Below the pieces are notes generated by a model. The model searched no databases, was not told where the DNA came from, and worked only from the letters and a program-made list of their open reading frames with translations. Source: Terrimonas ginsenosidimutans (GTDB lineage: Bacteria > Bacteroidota > Bacteroidia > Chitinophagales > Chitinophagaceae). Taken from it: 64,000 nt of DNA. This document shows, piece after piece, positions 6,640-14,727 of the stretch. A program made the translations under genes and the position numbers. The DNA lies in contig NZ_JAKLTR010000009.1 in the NCBI RefSeq assembly GCF_022012415.1, positions 124,001-188,000 of the forward strand. The letters are read 5' to 3'. Every line of letters begins with the position of its first letter. The first letter of the stretch is position 1.

Positions 6640-8292
6640 TTACTTTCTTCTTCCGCCACCAGAGTCTGCATCATTCATCCGGATCTTACGGCCTCTGAAG
6701 TTCTTTCCGTCCATTGCTTTCATCATCTTCTTGGCAGCTGCGCCTTCTATTTCGATCCAGCTGTTCATCTCTTTCATATCAATGCGGCCCAGCACATCTT
6801 TCTTAAGGTCGCTCATATCCAGGATGAACTGCAGGAAGCTGGCTTTATAGAAACCATCCTTCGTTCCCAGGTTAACGAACAAGCGTTGGTAATTACCATC
6901 ACCAGCTGCCCTTGCCCTTGGTTCACGTGAAGCAGTTCTCTCGCTTCTTTCTCCACGACGATCATCACGCAGGTTAAGATCCGCGGCGTTCTCATAATAC
7001 TTAAGGAAGCGATCGAACTCCAATGCGGCAACCCGCTGCATGATCTCTTCTTTATCTACGTGTTCAAATTTTTCTTTCAGCAACGGCAGGTAAGTTTCAT
7101 ACTCGCCGTGACTGATATCAGCACTTAACATCTTATCGATGAAGTGGAAGAATTGTTTACGGCAAACGTCCTTACCGGAAGGAATATCCATTTTATGGAA
7201 ACGGGTATTCACCAGTTTTTCGATCTGGCGAAGACGGTATGCTTCTTTTGGAGTAACCAGGGACAAAGAGATCCCGCTTTTACCAGCACGGCCGGTACGA
7301 CCACTGCGGTGTGTGTAAACCTCTGTATCGTCAGGAAGCTCATAGTTGATAACGTGTGTGATCCCTGATACATCAATACCACGGGCGGCCACATCTGTTG
7401 CAATGAGCAGCTGAATGCTTTTCTCACGGAAACGGCTCATCACTTTATCACGCTGCTGCTGTGTCAGATCACCATGCAATGCTTCGATATCATAGCCTTC
7501 ACGGATCAGTTGCTCTGTTACGCCCTGCGCATCAGCTTTCGTACGGGTAAAGATGATACCATAGATACCAGGGTTGAAATCGATGATACGCTTCAGCGTT
7601 TCATAACGGTTTACGTGTTGCGTAGCATAGTACTGGTGATCGATATTCGCATTACCGGCATTTACTTTACCGATAGTGATCTCGAACGGCTTGTCCATAT
7701 AACGCTTGCTCACGTTACGGATCTCAGCCGGCATGGTTGCACTGAAGAGCCAGGTGCTCTGGCGGTTGGGTGTATTTTTCAGGATGAATTCGATATCATC
7801 TTTAAAACCCATGTTCAGCATTTCGTCAGCTTCATCCAGCACCACGTAATGGATCTGTTCAAGGTCAACTGCTTTTCTTTCGATCAGGTCGATCAAACGG
7901 CCGGGAGTTGCTACCACGATATGTGTGCCTCTTCTTAGTTCACGGATCTGCTCTACGATAGAAGTACCACCATAAACAGCGGTGACAGATATATTCGCTT
8001 TTTTAGGTTTGAATGAATTCAGATCATTGGTTATCTGCAGGCACAATTCCCTTGTCGGGCAGATCACCAGTGCCTGGGGAAATTTATCTTCCTTGCGGAT
8101 GAGATGGAGCAGGGGGAGGCCGAAAGCCGCCGTCTTTCCTGTTCCGGTTTGTGCCAGCCCCACGAAATCTTTGGTACCCTGGAGCAGTACCGGGATGGCT
8201 TTTTCCTGAATAGGAGTAGGTTGGGTAAAACCAAGTTGTTGGATAGAGGCAAGAATGCCTTCTTCTAATCCTAACGATTCAAATGTAATCAC
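6640..8292 (-). CDS. DEAD-box RNA helicase with DbpA-type RNA-binding domain
   Basis: This 550-residue ATP-dependent RNA helicase is probably involved in ribosome assembly or cold-shock RNA remodelling. In order: Q motif QPTPIQ near 24-29, Walker A AQTGTGKT, VATPGR, DEAD, SAT, ARGID and HRSGRTGRAG, then a C-terminal DbpA/CsdA-like RNA-binding domain of about 70 residues ending in a Gly/Arg-rich tail. The start is GTG at 8292, the only good start ahead of the Q motif. A TACCTTTG box (8329-8322, minus) lies 29 bases upstream. It is transcribed toward the Phe/Tyr operon but is probably a separate unit. Confidence 0.94.
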   Translation of the reverse strand: MITFESLGLEEGILASIQQLGFTQPTPIQEKAIPVLLQGTKDFVGLAQTGTGKTAAFGLPLLHLIRKEDKFPQALVICPTRELCLQITNDLNSFKPKKANISVTAVYGGTSIVEQIRELRRGTHIVVATPGRLIDLIERKAVDLEQIHYVVLDEADEMLNMGFKDDIEFILKNTPNRQSTWLFSATMPAEIRNVSKRYMDKPFEITIGKVNAGNANIDHQYYATQHVNRYETLKRIIDFNPGIYGIIFTRTKADAQGVTEQLIREGYDIEALHGDLTQQQRDKVMSRFREKSIQLLIATDVAARGIDVSGITHVINYELPDDTEVYTHRSGRTGRAGKSGISLSLVTPKEAYRLRQIEKLVNTRFHKMDIPSGKDVCRKQFFHFIDKMLSADISHGEYETYLPLLKEKFEHVDKEEIMQRVAALEFDRFLKYYENAADLNLRDDRRGERSERTASREPRARAAGDGNYQRLFVNLGTKDGFYKASFLQFILDMSDLKKDVLGRIDMKEMNSWIEIEGAAAKKMMKAMDGKNFRGRKIRMNDADSGGGRRK

Positions 8293-8321
8293 TGATTGTA
8301 TTATTTATATATAAGAAGCGG

Positions 8322-8329
8322 CAAAGGTA
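8322..8329 (-). promoter_or_regulatory. -7 box of the helicase gene
   Basis: The minus strand reads TACCTTTG, matching TAnnTTTG, 29 bases ahead of the GTG start at 8292. Confidence 0.5.
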
Positions 8330-8340
8330 CGGTTTTTCGC

Positions 8341-8452
8341 TGACCGTTGTCCGTTGACCGTTGTCCGACGACCGGCGATTATGTCAATTGGAGGACTAAA
8401 GTCCTGTTCATTAACTTCTTAACCGGGCAACGGCCAACGAACAACGGTCAAC
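8341..8452. repeat. CCGTTGA-type heptamer inverted repeat with small palindromic core
   Basis: TGACCGTTGTCCGTTGACCG units on the left (8341-8372) face GGCAACGGCCAACGAACAACGG units on the right (8426-8452). A short palindrome (AGGACTAAAGTCCT, 8392-8405) sits between them. It lies between the helicase promoter and the lipoprotein terminator. Confidence 0.8.
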
Positions 8453-8461
8453 TAAAACAAG

Positions 8462-8490
8462 AAAGCCGCCCCGGAGACCGGAACGGCTTT
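8462..8490 (-). terminator. Terminator of the small lipoprotein gene
   Basis: A hairpin with AAAGCCG/CGGCTTT outer arms and an inner CCGG pairing is followed on the minus strand by TCTTGTTTT. It lies 22 bases past the stop at 8512. Confidence 0.6.
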
Positions 8491-8511
8491 GACGCTTGCC
8501 TATTAAAAGTC

Positions 8512-8727
8512 TTAGTGTTTAACAGTAGTGTCAACTTTAGCAGCAGTATCAACTTTAGCAGTTGTATCTACTGAAGGAGTTGCAGCAGCTGCAGCAGCAG
8601 CTTCAGCTTTAGCGATTGAATCAGCGATCGCTGCTGAATCTTGCTTAGCTTGCTCAGAAGCGCTTTCGTTGTTGCAAGATACGAATGCGATAGAAGCTAC
8701 AGCCATAACGATGAAAAGCTTTTTCAT
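8512..8727 (-). CDS. Small Ala-rich lipoprotein
   Basis: This 71-residue protein has a signal peptide ending in FVSCNN, a lipobox with the lipidated cysteine at residue 19. The rest is Ala/Asp/Lys/Thr-rich low complexity with VDTTAK-type repeats, so it is probably an extended, membrane-tethered peptide in the cell envelope. It resembles the lipoprotein at 40656-40880 in length, lipobox (CNNES) and composition, so the two are likely paralogues. Function is unknown. It diverges from the ECF sigma factor gene. Confidence 0.8.
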   Translation of the reverse strand: MKKLFIVMAVASIAFVSCNNESASEQAKQDSAAIADSIAKAEAAAAAAATPSVDTTAKVDTAAKVDTTVKH

Positions 8728-8786
8728 GTGTTTGTTGAATTTGAATTTTTGAAATATTTCAGTGTTTATACCTGGATTGAAAAAAG

Positions 8787-8833
8787 GTAACCCTGTTTTT
8801 TTAAATATTTTTTTTGAGCAGGATAAGGGTTAC
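8787..8833. promoter_or_regulatory. Spaced inverted repeat in the divergent lipoprotein/sigma promoter region
   Basis: GTAACCCT (8787-8794) and AGGGTTAC (8826-8833) are perfect inverted 8-mers 31 bases apart in the AT-rich region between the lipoprotein and the sigma factor. It could be an operator for divergent control. No protein is assigned to it. Confidence 0.4.
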
Positions 8834-8865
8834 TATTTTTAAAAAAAAGTATTAAAAAACGGATA

Positions 8866-9441
8866 GTGAAAGTAGAGTTTTCAGAAAAGGTTTTGCTCCA
8901 GGGACTGGCCCGTAACGATAAAAAGGCCGTTGAAGCGATCTATAAGGAGAATTATTCGACCATTCAATCCTTGATAATCAACAACAACGGTTCGGCTGAT
9001 GACGCGAAAGACATATTTCAGGAAGCGATGATCGTTCTTTATGAAAAAGCCCGCTCAGGCAGCTTTGAATTGAATTGCCAGATCAAAACTTACCTGTATT
9101 CGGTATCCAGGCGACTGTGGCTCAAGCGATTACAGCAAAGCAGCCGTTATGGCGGAGATATAGGACACGCGGAATCCACCGTACCGGTGGAAGATGATGT
9201 GGAAGAGCATGCCCGCCGTGACCAGGAATTTGAAATGATGAATAAGGCGATCGGCAGCCTGGGAGAACCCTGCAAAAGCTTGCTTGAAGCGTTCTACCTG
9301 CAAAAAAAGAATATGCAGGAAATTGCAGGTAATTTTGGGTACACCAACGCCGAAAACGCCAAAACGCAGAAATATAAGTGCCTGGTCAGGCTTAAAAAGA
9401 TATTTTTTACGCATTATAAAAACGGACAGCGTGATGAATGA
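8866..9441 (+). CDS. ECF-type RNA polymerase sigma factor
   Basis: This sigma-70 family protein of 191 residues has sigma region 2 (DDAKDIFQEAMIVLYEKARSG, residues about 45-65) and a region 4 helix-turn-helix (LQKKNMQEIAGNFGYTNAENAKTQKYKCLVRLKK, near 145-180). Such factors direct RNA polymerase to stress or envelope regulons. The start is GTG at 8866; no ATG precedes region 2. It overlaps the next gene by 8 bases, and that gene's product has an anti-sigma-like N-terminus, so the two are probably regulator and sensor. Confidence 0.9.
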   Translation: MKVEFSEKVLLQGLARNDKKAVEAIYKENYSTIQSLIINNNGSADDAKDIFQEAMIVLYEKARSGSFELNCQIKTYLYSVSRRLWLKRLQQSSRYGGDIGHAESTVPVEDDVEEHARRDQEFEMMNKAIGSLGEPCKSLLEAFYLQKKNMQEIAGNFGYTNAENAKTQKYKCLVRLKKIFFTHYKNGQRDE

Positions 9442-10576
9442 GAACAACGATATAATGATACTTGATGCGGTTGAACGCTATATCCGAGGTGAGATGAACC
9501 CCGACGAAAGGCTGCATTTTGAAAACCTGCGGAAAACGAATAGTGAAGTAGACCAGCTGGTGGTTGAGCATACGCTTTTCCTTCAGCAAATGAACCGCTT
9601 TGGTGAATGGCAGAAATTCCAGAATACCCTGAACGAAGTTCATACAGACCTCGCACAGACAGGGAAGATCCATGCAGACAAGCTGAAAGGCAAGGCAAAA
9701 CTCGTATACCTCTGGAACCGCTCCAAGCGGGTTACGGCTATTGCAGCCTCCATTGCCGGCATTACAGCCCTTGCGATGAGCGGCCTGATCTGGTCGATCT
9801 CTCCGAAAAATGACACCCAGAAGCTGCAGGCACTGAGCCGCGATCTTGATGAAGTGAAAATTGAGCAGCAGCATCAGAAATCAGTGGTGAATAACCTGCA
9901 GGACCAGATCATTACCACACCGGCTCCGGCTACAGACAAACCCGCTGCGCCCCAGGTATTCAAGTCGGGCGGTACCGGCTTTATCATTGATGGGAAAGGC
10001 CTCCTTGTGACAAATGCTCACGTGGTAAAGAATGCAAAGAACATTGCCGTACAGAACAGAAGCGGCGCGATTTTCAATGCAGTGCTTGTATATAGCGACG
10101 TGGAAAAGGATCTGGCCATCCTGAAGATCGAGGATCAGAACTTCAAACCAATGGCGGCACCACCGTATGCTTTCAGCAAATCTTCCACAGATCTCGCGGA
10201 ACCAGTTTACACTCTTGGATATCCACGTGATGAGATCGTTTATGGCCAGGGCTACCTGAGTGCAAAAACCGGTTATAACGGAGACACGCTCAGTTGCCAG
10301 ATCGCCATCGCGGCAAATCCGGGAAACAGCGGCGGACCCGTACTCAACCATGAAGGCGAAGTGATCGGTATCCTCAGCACACGCGAAGCCGAATCTGTAG
10401 GCGTGGTATTTGCCCTTCAGTCCAAGCATATCTACAAAGCCCTGAATGACATGAAGACGAAAGATTCTGCTTACTCCCGCGTAAAACTCAGTTCGAAATC
10501 TTCGATCTCTTATCTCGACAGAACATTGCAGGTCAAGAAAATTGAAGATTATGTTTTTATGGTAAAAGCGAATTAG
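9434..10576 (+). CDS. Membrane protein joining an anti-sigma-like domain to a trypsin-like protease
   Basis: This 380-residue protein is inferred to face both sides of the inner membrane. Residues 1-95 hold an acidic helical segment with AVERYIRGEMNPDERLHFE, as in zinc-less anti-sigma factors. Residues about 101-121 form one membrane helix. A linker with predicted coiled coil (130-160) leads to a periplasmic S1-type protease: GTGFIIDGKG at 180-189, catalytic H196 (NAHVV), D226 (DLAIL), S299 (GNSGGP). No PDZ domain follows. The start is ATG 9434, overlapping the sigma gene by 8 bases; GTG 9431 is possible. The sequence suggests that sensing protease and sigma-holding domain are one chain, unlike the separate DegS and RseA of E. 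coli. Confidence 0.85.
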   Translation: MNENNDIMILDAVERYIRGEMNPDERLHFENLRKTNSEVDQLVVEHTLFLQQMNRFGEWQKFQNTLNEVHTDLAQTGKIHADKLKGKAKLVYLWNRSKRVTAIAASIAGITALAMSGLIWSISPKNDTQKLQALSRDLDEVKIEQQHQKSVVNNLQDQIITTPAPATDKPAAPQVFKSGGTGFIIDGKGLLVTNAHVVKNAKNIAVQNRSGAIFNAVLVYSDVEKDLAILKIEDQNFKPMAAPPYAFSKSSTDLAEPVYTLGYPRDEIVYGQGYLSAKTGYNGDTLSCQIAIAANPGNSGGPVLNHEGEVIGILSTREAESVGVVFALQSKHIYKALNDMKTKDSAYSRVKLSSKSSISYLDRTLQVKKIEDYVFMVKAN

Positions 10577-10580
10577 AGAC

Positions 10581-10713
10581 GTTGACCGTTGACCGTTGAC
10601 CGGGCTCCGCATAACGAATCTGTATAATAGAAAAGAGGCCTTCTTAAACCAGAGGCCTCTTTTCTATTATTATTTAACGGAGCCCGAAGTTCGGCCAACG
10701 GCCATCGGTAATC
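10581..10713. repeat. Nested heptamer / palindrome element between convergent genes
   Basis: Three GTTGACC heptamers (10581-10601) are followed by CGGGCTCCG, whose exact inverse CGGAGCCCG is at 10678-10686. Degenerate complementary heptamers (GGCCAAC, GGCCATC) continue to about 10713. The terminator hairpin at 10624-10670 sits in the middle, so the whole is a nested inverted repeat. Confidence 0.75.
10624..10670. terminator. Bidirectional terminator between convergent genes
   Basis: Perfect 18-bp arms (10624-10641 and 10653-10670) centred on AGAGGCCT/AGGCCTCT carry A-runs on the left and T-runs on the right, so they can stop transcription from either side. Confidence 0.9.
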
Positions 10714-10726
10714 TGCCATCGTAGCT

Positions 10727-11629
10727 TTACTCCACCGGCCACAACCTCTCCGGATACTCCCCTTTCCCGATCAACTCGTTCAAACTGTTCTCCACAAAGG
10801 GAGCGTCTTCCTTGTAGGTAACGCCGAACCAGGATGAGGTAGTTGGAATGATCTCCACCCGGCCGCCTTCCTTGATGAATTTGTCAGCGACGATCGGAAT
10901 AAAGAATTCTGATTTCAGTTCCTGGCCAGCTTCCTGAAGGAATTCGCGGAACAGTTGCTGTGTATAGGAGAAGAAAGATGGATCAAAGCACCAGAAGTTC
11001 ATGGAAACCCTTGTGTCAAGGCTGAGTTCTTTTGGCTCCAGGTTATCATCAACCAGGATCTGATCACCTTTTTTTGCAATATTGATCCGCTCAGTGATCG
11101 TAGCGAGGCTGCCCTGCGCATCCAGACCACAAACGCCACGGTTCACCGTACCATAGTCAGAAAGCGTTTTAAGCAGGTCATAACCGACGATCGCATAATT
11201 TTTAGGGGAACAGTCGTGCACCAGGAAGTCAGCTGCATTTTCGAACGCATTGTGGCCATAGAAATCATCAGCATTGATCACTGCGAATGGCTCATTCACC
11301 ACATCCTTTGCGCACAATACCGCATGTGCAGTACCCCAGGGCTTCTTCCTTTCTTCTGGAAAAGTATATCCTTCGGTAAATGCTTCCATATCCTGGTAAG
11401 CATATTCGATAGCGATCTTTCCTTTCAACTTAGGTTCGAATATATTCTTGAAATCCTCGGCAAAATCACGACGGATGATAAAGACAACTTTTCCAAAACC
11501 AGAACGGATAGCGTCATAAATGGAATAATCCATGATCGTTTCACCACCAGGTCCAAAGCCTTGTATTTGTTTCATACTGCCATAGCGGGAAGCCATACCG
11601 GCAGCAAGGATAACTAATGTTGGTTGCAT
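10727..11629 (-). CDS. Sugar-phosphate nucleotidyltransferase-like protein
   Basis: This GT-A fold nucleotidyltransferase has 300 residues. The nucleotide-binding signature VILAAGMASRYGS is at residues 6-18, with FGPGGETIMDYSIYDA following and a metal-binding INADDFYG near 116-123. It would activate a sugar phosphate with an NTP; the sugar is not deducible. The variant signature (GMASRYGSMKQI rather than GxGTRLxPLT) marks a group distinct from RfbA/GalU. It stands alone, convergent with the protease gene and divergent from the next. Confidence 0.85.
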   Translation of the reverse strand: MQPTLVILAAGMASRYGSMKQIQGFGPGGETIMDYSIYDAIRSGFGKVVFIIRRDFAEDFKNIFEPKLKGKIAIEYAYQDMEAFTEGYTFPEERKKPWGTAHAVLCAKDVVNEPFAVINADDFYGHNAFENAADFLVHDCSPKNYAIVGYDLLKTLSDYGTVNRGVCGLDAQGSLATITERINIAKKGDQILVDDNLEPKELSLDTRVSMNFWCFDPSFFSYTQQLFREFLQEAGQELKSEFFIPIVADKFIKEGGRVEIIPTTSSWFGVTYKEDAPFVENSLNELIGKGEYPERLWPVE

Positions 11630-11689
11630 ATACCTTTTTAATTTGCGGCGTAAATTAAAGTAAATTCGCCAAGGCTGGTAGTAATTTTT

Positions 11690-12580
11690 ATGCTTAATTC
11701 ATTGTCTCCTGATCATATAACGGTTGATGAAATAGCGGGAAGGTATCCTCCAGACATCCGCGTGTCTGTGCTCAGACTGGATAAATTACATCCTGTTATT
11801 TCCGGTAATAAGTGGTTCAAGCTCCGTTTTTATCTTGAAGAAGCCATCTCTCAGCAAAAAAAAGGATTGCTCACTTTCGGCGGCGCCTGGTCAAATCATA
11901 TTGTCGCAACAGCCGCTGTTTGCCGCGAAAATGGTCTTCACTCGATTGGTATTATCCGTGGAGAAGAGCCTGCCGAATGGTCCCAGGCTTTGCTTGACGC
12001 AAAAAAAGAAGGAATGCAGCTGCATTTTATTTCACGCACGGATTATAAAGAGAAACATGTTCCGGGAGAGCTGAACATAAGCTCACGCGACTATATCCTG
12101 GTCCCTGAAGGCGGATACGGCGCGGCTGGAGTCAAAGGAGCAGCCACAATAGCCGCAATACCGGCGCAGATTTACTCCCACTATCTCTGCATGGCGGGAA
12201 CAGGTACTATGACCGCCGGACTGATCAATGCCCTACCTGAGTCTTCAACAGTTATCAGCATCAGCGCTATGAAAAACAATCATTCACTGCAGGAGCAGAT
12301 CTCCTTTCAACTGGCCCCTGTGCATGCGGACTGGACACTTTTGCATGATCATCATGAAGGCGGGTACGCGCGCTTTACCCCCTCACTTCTCCGGTTCATG
12401 AATGATTTTTATGCAGAAACAGGCATACCAACGGATTTTGTATACACGGCAAAGCTGTTCCGCGCAGTAGACGATCTCGTGAGCCGGTCATTCTTTCCTT
12501 CGGGCAGCAGGCTTCTTGTTATCCACAGTGGTGGATTACAAGGCAACCGATCACTGCCAAAAGGAACGTTAAACTTCTGA
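11690..12580 (+). CDS. D-cysteine desulfhydrase / ACC deaminase-like PLP enzyme
   Basis: This fold-type II PLP enzyme has 296 residues. GNKWFKLRFYL near residues 44-54 holds the PLP lysine, and TFGGAWSNHIVATAA gives the conserved Ser-Asn-His. Family members degrade D-cysteine or 1-aminocyclopropane-1-carboxylate, and sequence alone does not choose between these. At 296 residues it is shorter than the about 330 typical of the family. No operon partner is evident, and the downstream gene has its own promoter box. Confidence 0.85.
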   Translation: MLNSLSPDHITVDEIAGRYPPDIRVSVLRLDKLHPVISGNKWFKLRFYLEEAISQQKKGLLTFGGAWSNHIVATAAVCRENGLHSIGIIRGEEPAEWSQALLDAKKEGMQLHFISRTDYKEKHVPGELNISSRDYILVPEGGYGAAGVKGAATIAAIPAQIYSHYLCMAGTGTMTAGLINALPESSTVISISAMKNNHSLQEQISFQLAPVHADWTLLHDHHEGGYARFTPSLLRFMNDFYAETGIPTDFVYTAKLFRAVDDLVSRSFFPSGSRLLVIHSGGLQGNRSLPKGTLNF

Positions 12581-12598
12581 TTTTTTACCTCTCTGCCC

Positions 12599-12606
12599 TA
12601 TCTTTG
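12599..12606 (+). promoter_or_regulatory. -7 box upstream of the secreted protein gene
   Basis: TATCTTTG matches TAnnTTTG, 44 bases before the ATG at 12651. Confidence 0.5.
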
Positions 12607-12650
12607 TGACTTCTGAATAAGAATCCTTATCCTGATTCGTTCTAAGTACC

Positions 12651-13367
12651 ATGCACAAACTGACCCTGCCTATTTTTATCCTTCTTACTGTTGCCTGCAC
12701 ACCGTTGCTGGCGCAAGACACCCTTCCCAGGTTTTCATTGAAAAACATTGGCAACAACCGTATCGTGATCGGTTGGGTGAATAAGTTTGAAAATATCAAG
12801 CAGATCAGTATCCAACGCTCGTTCGACAGCCTTTCCGGCTATAAGACTATTCTGACGGTAGCAGACCCCACTACCCCTGAAAACGGTTACGTAGATACAA
12901 AAGCAGCAAATGACCGCATGTTTTACCGCCTGTATATCATGCTCGATAAAGGCGTGTTTTTGTTCAGTGACGCCAAAAGGCCGGTGATAGACACGATGAT
13001 CAGGAAAGACAGGCCGGGACGCCTGCAAAATGGCAACTTCACCATTCCCTCGATCGATGGATCAAATGGCCGCCCTCCTGTTGCCAATAACAGCGCTCCA
13101 AGAGTTGAATCATGGGTTCCTTCAAAATTCGTATACACCTTCAAAGACGGCTATATCAAGATCAATCTTCCCGAGGAAGGTAAAGCATATAACATCAAAT
13201 TCTTTACGCTGACTGATGACGCACTGTTCGAATTAAAGAACATTAAAGAAAAAAGCTTTAAGCTGGATAAATCCACTTTCTACAGGTCAGGCTGGTATAA
13301 GTTTGAGCTTTATGAAGATGAAAAGCTCGTTGAGAAGAATAAGTTTTTCTTACCAAAAGAGTTCTAA
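12651..13367 (+). CDS. Secreted protein of unknown function
   Basis: This 238-residue protein has a signal peptide (residues 1-21, cleaved after LLAQ). The mature part begins with a beta-strand-rich segment resembling a fibronectin-III-like module (IVIGWVNKFENIKQISIQRS...FYRLYIML), followed by a Pro/Asn-rich linker near 125-150 and a second beta-rich region to the end. No catalytic motif and no T9SS tail are visible. It is probably periplasmic or surface-exposed and has no informative neighbour. Confidence 0.75.
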   Translation: MHKLTLPIFILLTVACTPLLAQDTLPRFSLKNIGNNRIVIGWVNKFENIKQISIQRSFDSLSGYKTILTVADPTTPENGYVDTKAANDRMFYRLYIMLDKGVFLFSDAKRPVIDTMIRKDRPGRLQNGNFTIPSIDGSNGRPPVANNSAPRVESWVPSKFVYTFKDGYIKINLPEEGKAYNIKFFTLTDDALFELKNIKEKSFKLDKSTFYRSGWYKFELYEDEKLVEKNKFFLPKEF

Positions 13368-13941
13368 AAAGGTACTAGTTCCGTCAGGCCTTCAAAACTT
13401 CCCGGATTATCTGGCGCGGAAGTCGCACCAGCAACGCTACGGTCAGTGAAAGTTATTGATTATTCAGTTACACGTTTCTTTGCGTTCCTTGCGGAGCTCT
13501 GCGTCCTTCGGGCTACTCCTACGCCTGGCTGCTTGAAGCAACCTCCCCCACATCCAAACGAAATGCCCTGATTCTTTCGTCTGAAAATCGCCCCCATACT
13601 ACTCCTTTATCACAATTTCCTTATAGTCAGGATCATACAATCCGGGCCAAATCAAATCATTATTCAAATTAGTGAAAATCAATAACTTACATCAGACCAC
13701 CTGCTACGTACCTACTACTTACCTACTATTTACCTACTACTTACCTACTACTTACCTACTATTTACCTATTACTTACCTACTGAAGACCTACTACATACC
13801 TACTACCCACCTACCAGGGTCATACTGTGGTTATAGCAGGCCCCTACCGGTCCTATAACCCATCCCTACAGCATCTCTGCACTATCTGTACTGCCGCTTT
13901 ACTGTCGACATACTGACATCTTACAATATGGTCTGCTTTGA
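13368..13941. other. Gene-free gap of 574 bases between convergent genes
   Basis: It contains the 11-bp tandem array at 13699-13819. Around 13475-13510 there is a TTTGCGTTCCTTGCGGAG stretch resembling the GCGAAGAA-type repeat at 53404. No conserved open frame or strong terminator was found in the rest. Confidence 0.6.
13699..13819. repeat. Tandem array, 11 units of 11 bp (consensus ACCTACTACTT)
   Basis: Eleven head-to-tail 11-mers fill exactly 121 bases. Central units are near identical (ACCTACTACTT or ACCTACTATTT), while the first and the last four are degenerate. All units keep ACCT followed by an A/G-rich-poor CTA core. An 11-bp period shifts the reading frame each unit, so it is not coding. 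It places one unit per helical turn, the spacing expected if identical faces of DNA are to be presented. Confidence 0.92.
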
Positions 13942-14667
13942 TCAACCAGTTAATTCAGCGTCGAAAACTTTAGCGAAATTCCGTTTAACCCTTTCCTTCA
14001 CCTCTTCAAAATCCACCGGATGCCCCAATTCCTTTTCGATTGAAGTGACCTGCTTATCCCTGATCCCGCAGGGAATGATGTTTTCAAAATAAGCGAGGTC
14101 TGTATTCACATTAAGGGCAAATCCATGCATCGTCACCCAACGGCTGCTGCGGACACCAATGGCACAGATCTTTCGCTCCATGCCTTTTTTATCGGCATCG
14201 ATCCATACACCTGTTTCGCCTTCGGAACGTCCTGACACGATCCCGTATTCCGCCAGTGTAAGAATGATCGCTTCTTCGATATTGCGGAGATAGCGGCCTA
14301 TATCCGTGAAAAATTTTTCAAGATCCAGGATCGGGTATCCTACCAATTGCTGCGGGCCATGAAAAGTAATATCTCCTCCACGATTGATCTTGAAGAAGTC
14401 GATCCCCCTCCTGCCCATCTCCTCTTCACTCAACAAAACATTGGCGATATCGCCGCTTTTGCCGAGTGTGTAAACAGGAGGATGCTCGACAAAAAGAAGA
14501 TAGTGACGCGTTTGCAATAATACCTCCCCCTCGCTTTCCCCCGAATCCGCAAGGTTTCGCAAAGCGGCCTTTATTCCTACAGATTCCTGCAAAAGGGCCT
14601 CCTGGTAGTCCCAGGCTTCCTTGTATCTCATTTGTGCAAGATCCCTGAATTCAATTTTTTGCTTCAT
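13942..14667 (-). CDS. lipB: Octanoyltransferase (lipoate biosynthesis)
   Basis: It transfers octanoate from acyl carrier protein to lipoyl domains, the first step of lipoate synthesis. The protein has 241 residues. Diagnostic stretches are [42 protein letters not shown] with the catalytic lysine, and IIPCGI with the catalytic cysteine. The start at ATG 14667 (MKQKIEF) is preferred over the one 21 bases upstream. It diverges from the pseudouridine synthase gene. No lipA is visible in the window. Confidence 0.95.
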   Translation of the reverse strand: MKQKIEFRDLAQMRYKEAWDYQEALLQESVGIKAALRNLADSGESEGEVLLQTRHYLLFVEHPPVYTLGKSGDIANVLLSEEEMGRRGIDFFKINRGGDITFHGPQQLVGYPILDLEKFFTDIGRYLRNIEEAIILTLAEYGIVSGRSEGETGVWIDADKKGMERKICAIGVRSSRWVTMHGFALNVNTDLAYFENIIPCGIRDKQVTSIEKELGHPVDFEEVKERVKRNFAKVFDAELTG

Positions 14668-14703
14668 AACGAACCTGCAATTTACCAAGAATTTTTCATC
14701 CGT

Positions 14704-14711
14704 TACCTTTG
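14704..14711 (+). promoter_or_regulatory. -7 box of the pseudouridine synthase gene
   Basis: TACCTTTG matches TAnnTTTG and lies 16 bases before the ATG at 14728. Confidence 0.55.
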
Positions 14712-14727
14712 CACAAAATCACGAATA

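Noticed and set aside
13699-13819. 11-bp array as CRISPR or as coding repeat
   Set aside because: There are no spacers, and an 11-bp period breaks the reading frame each unit.
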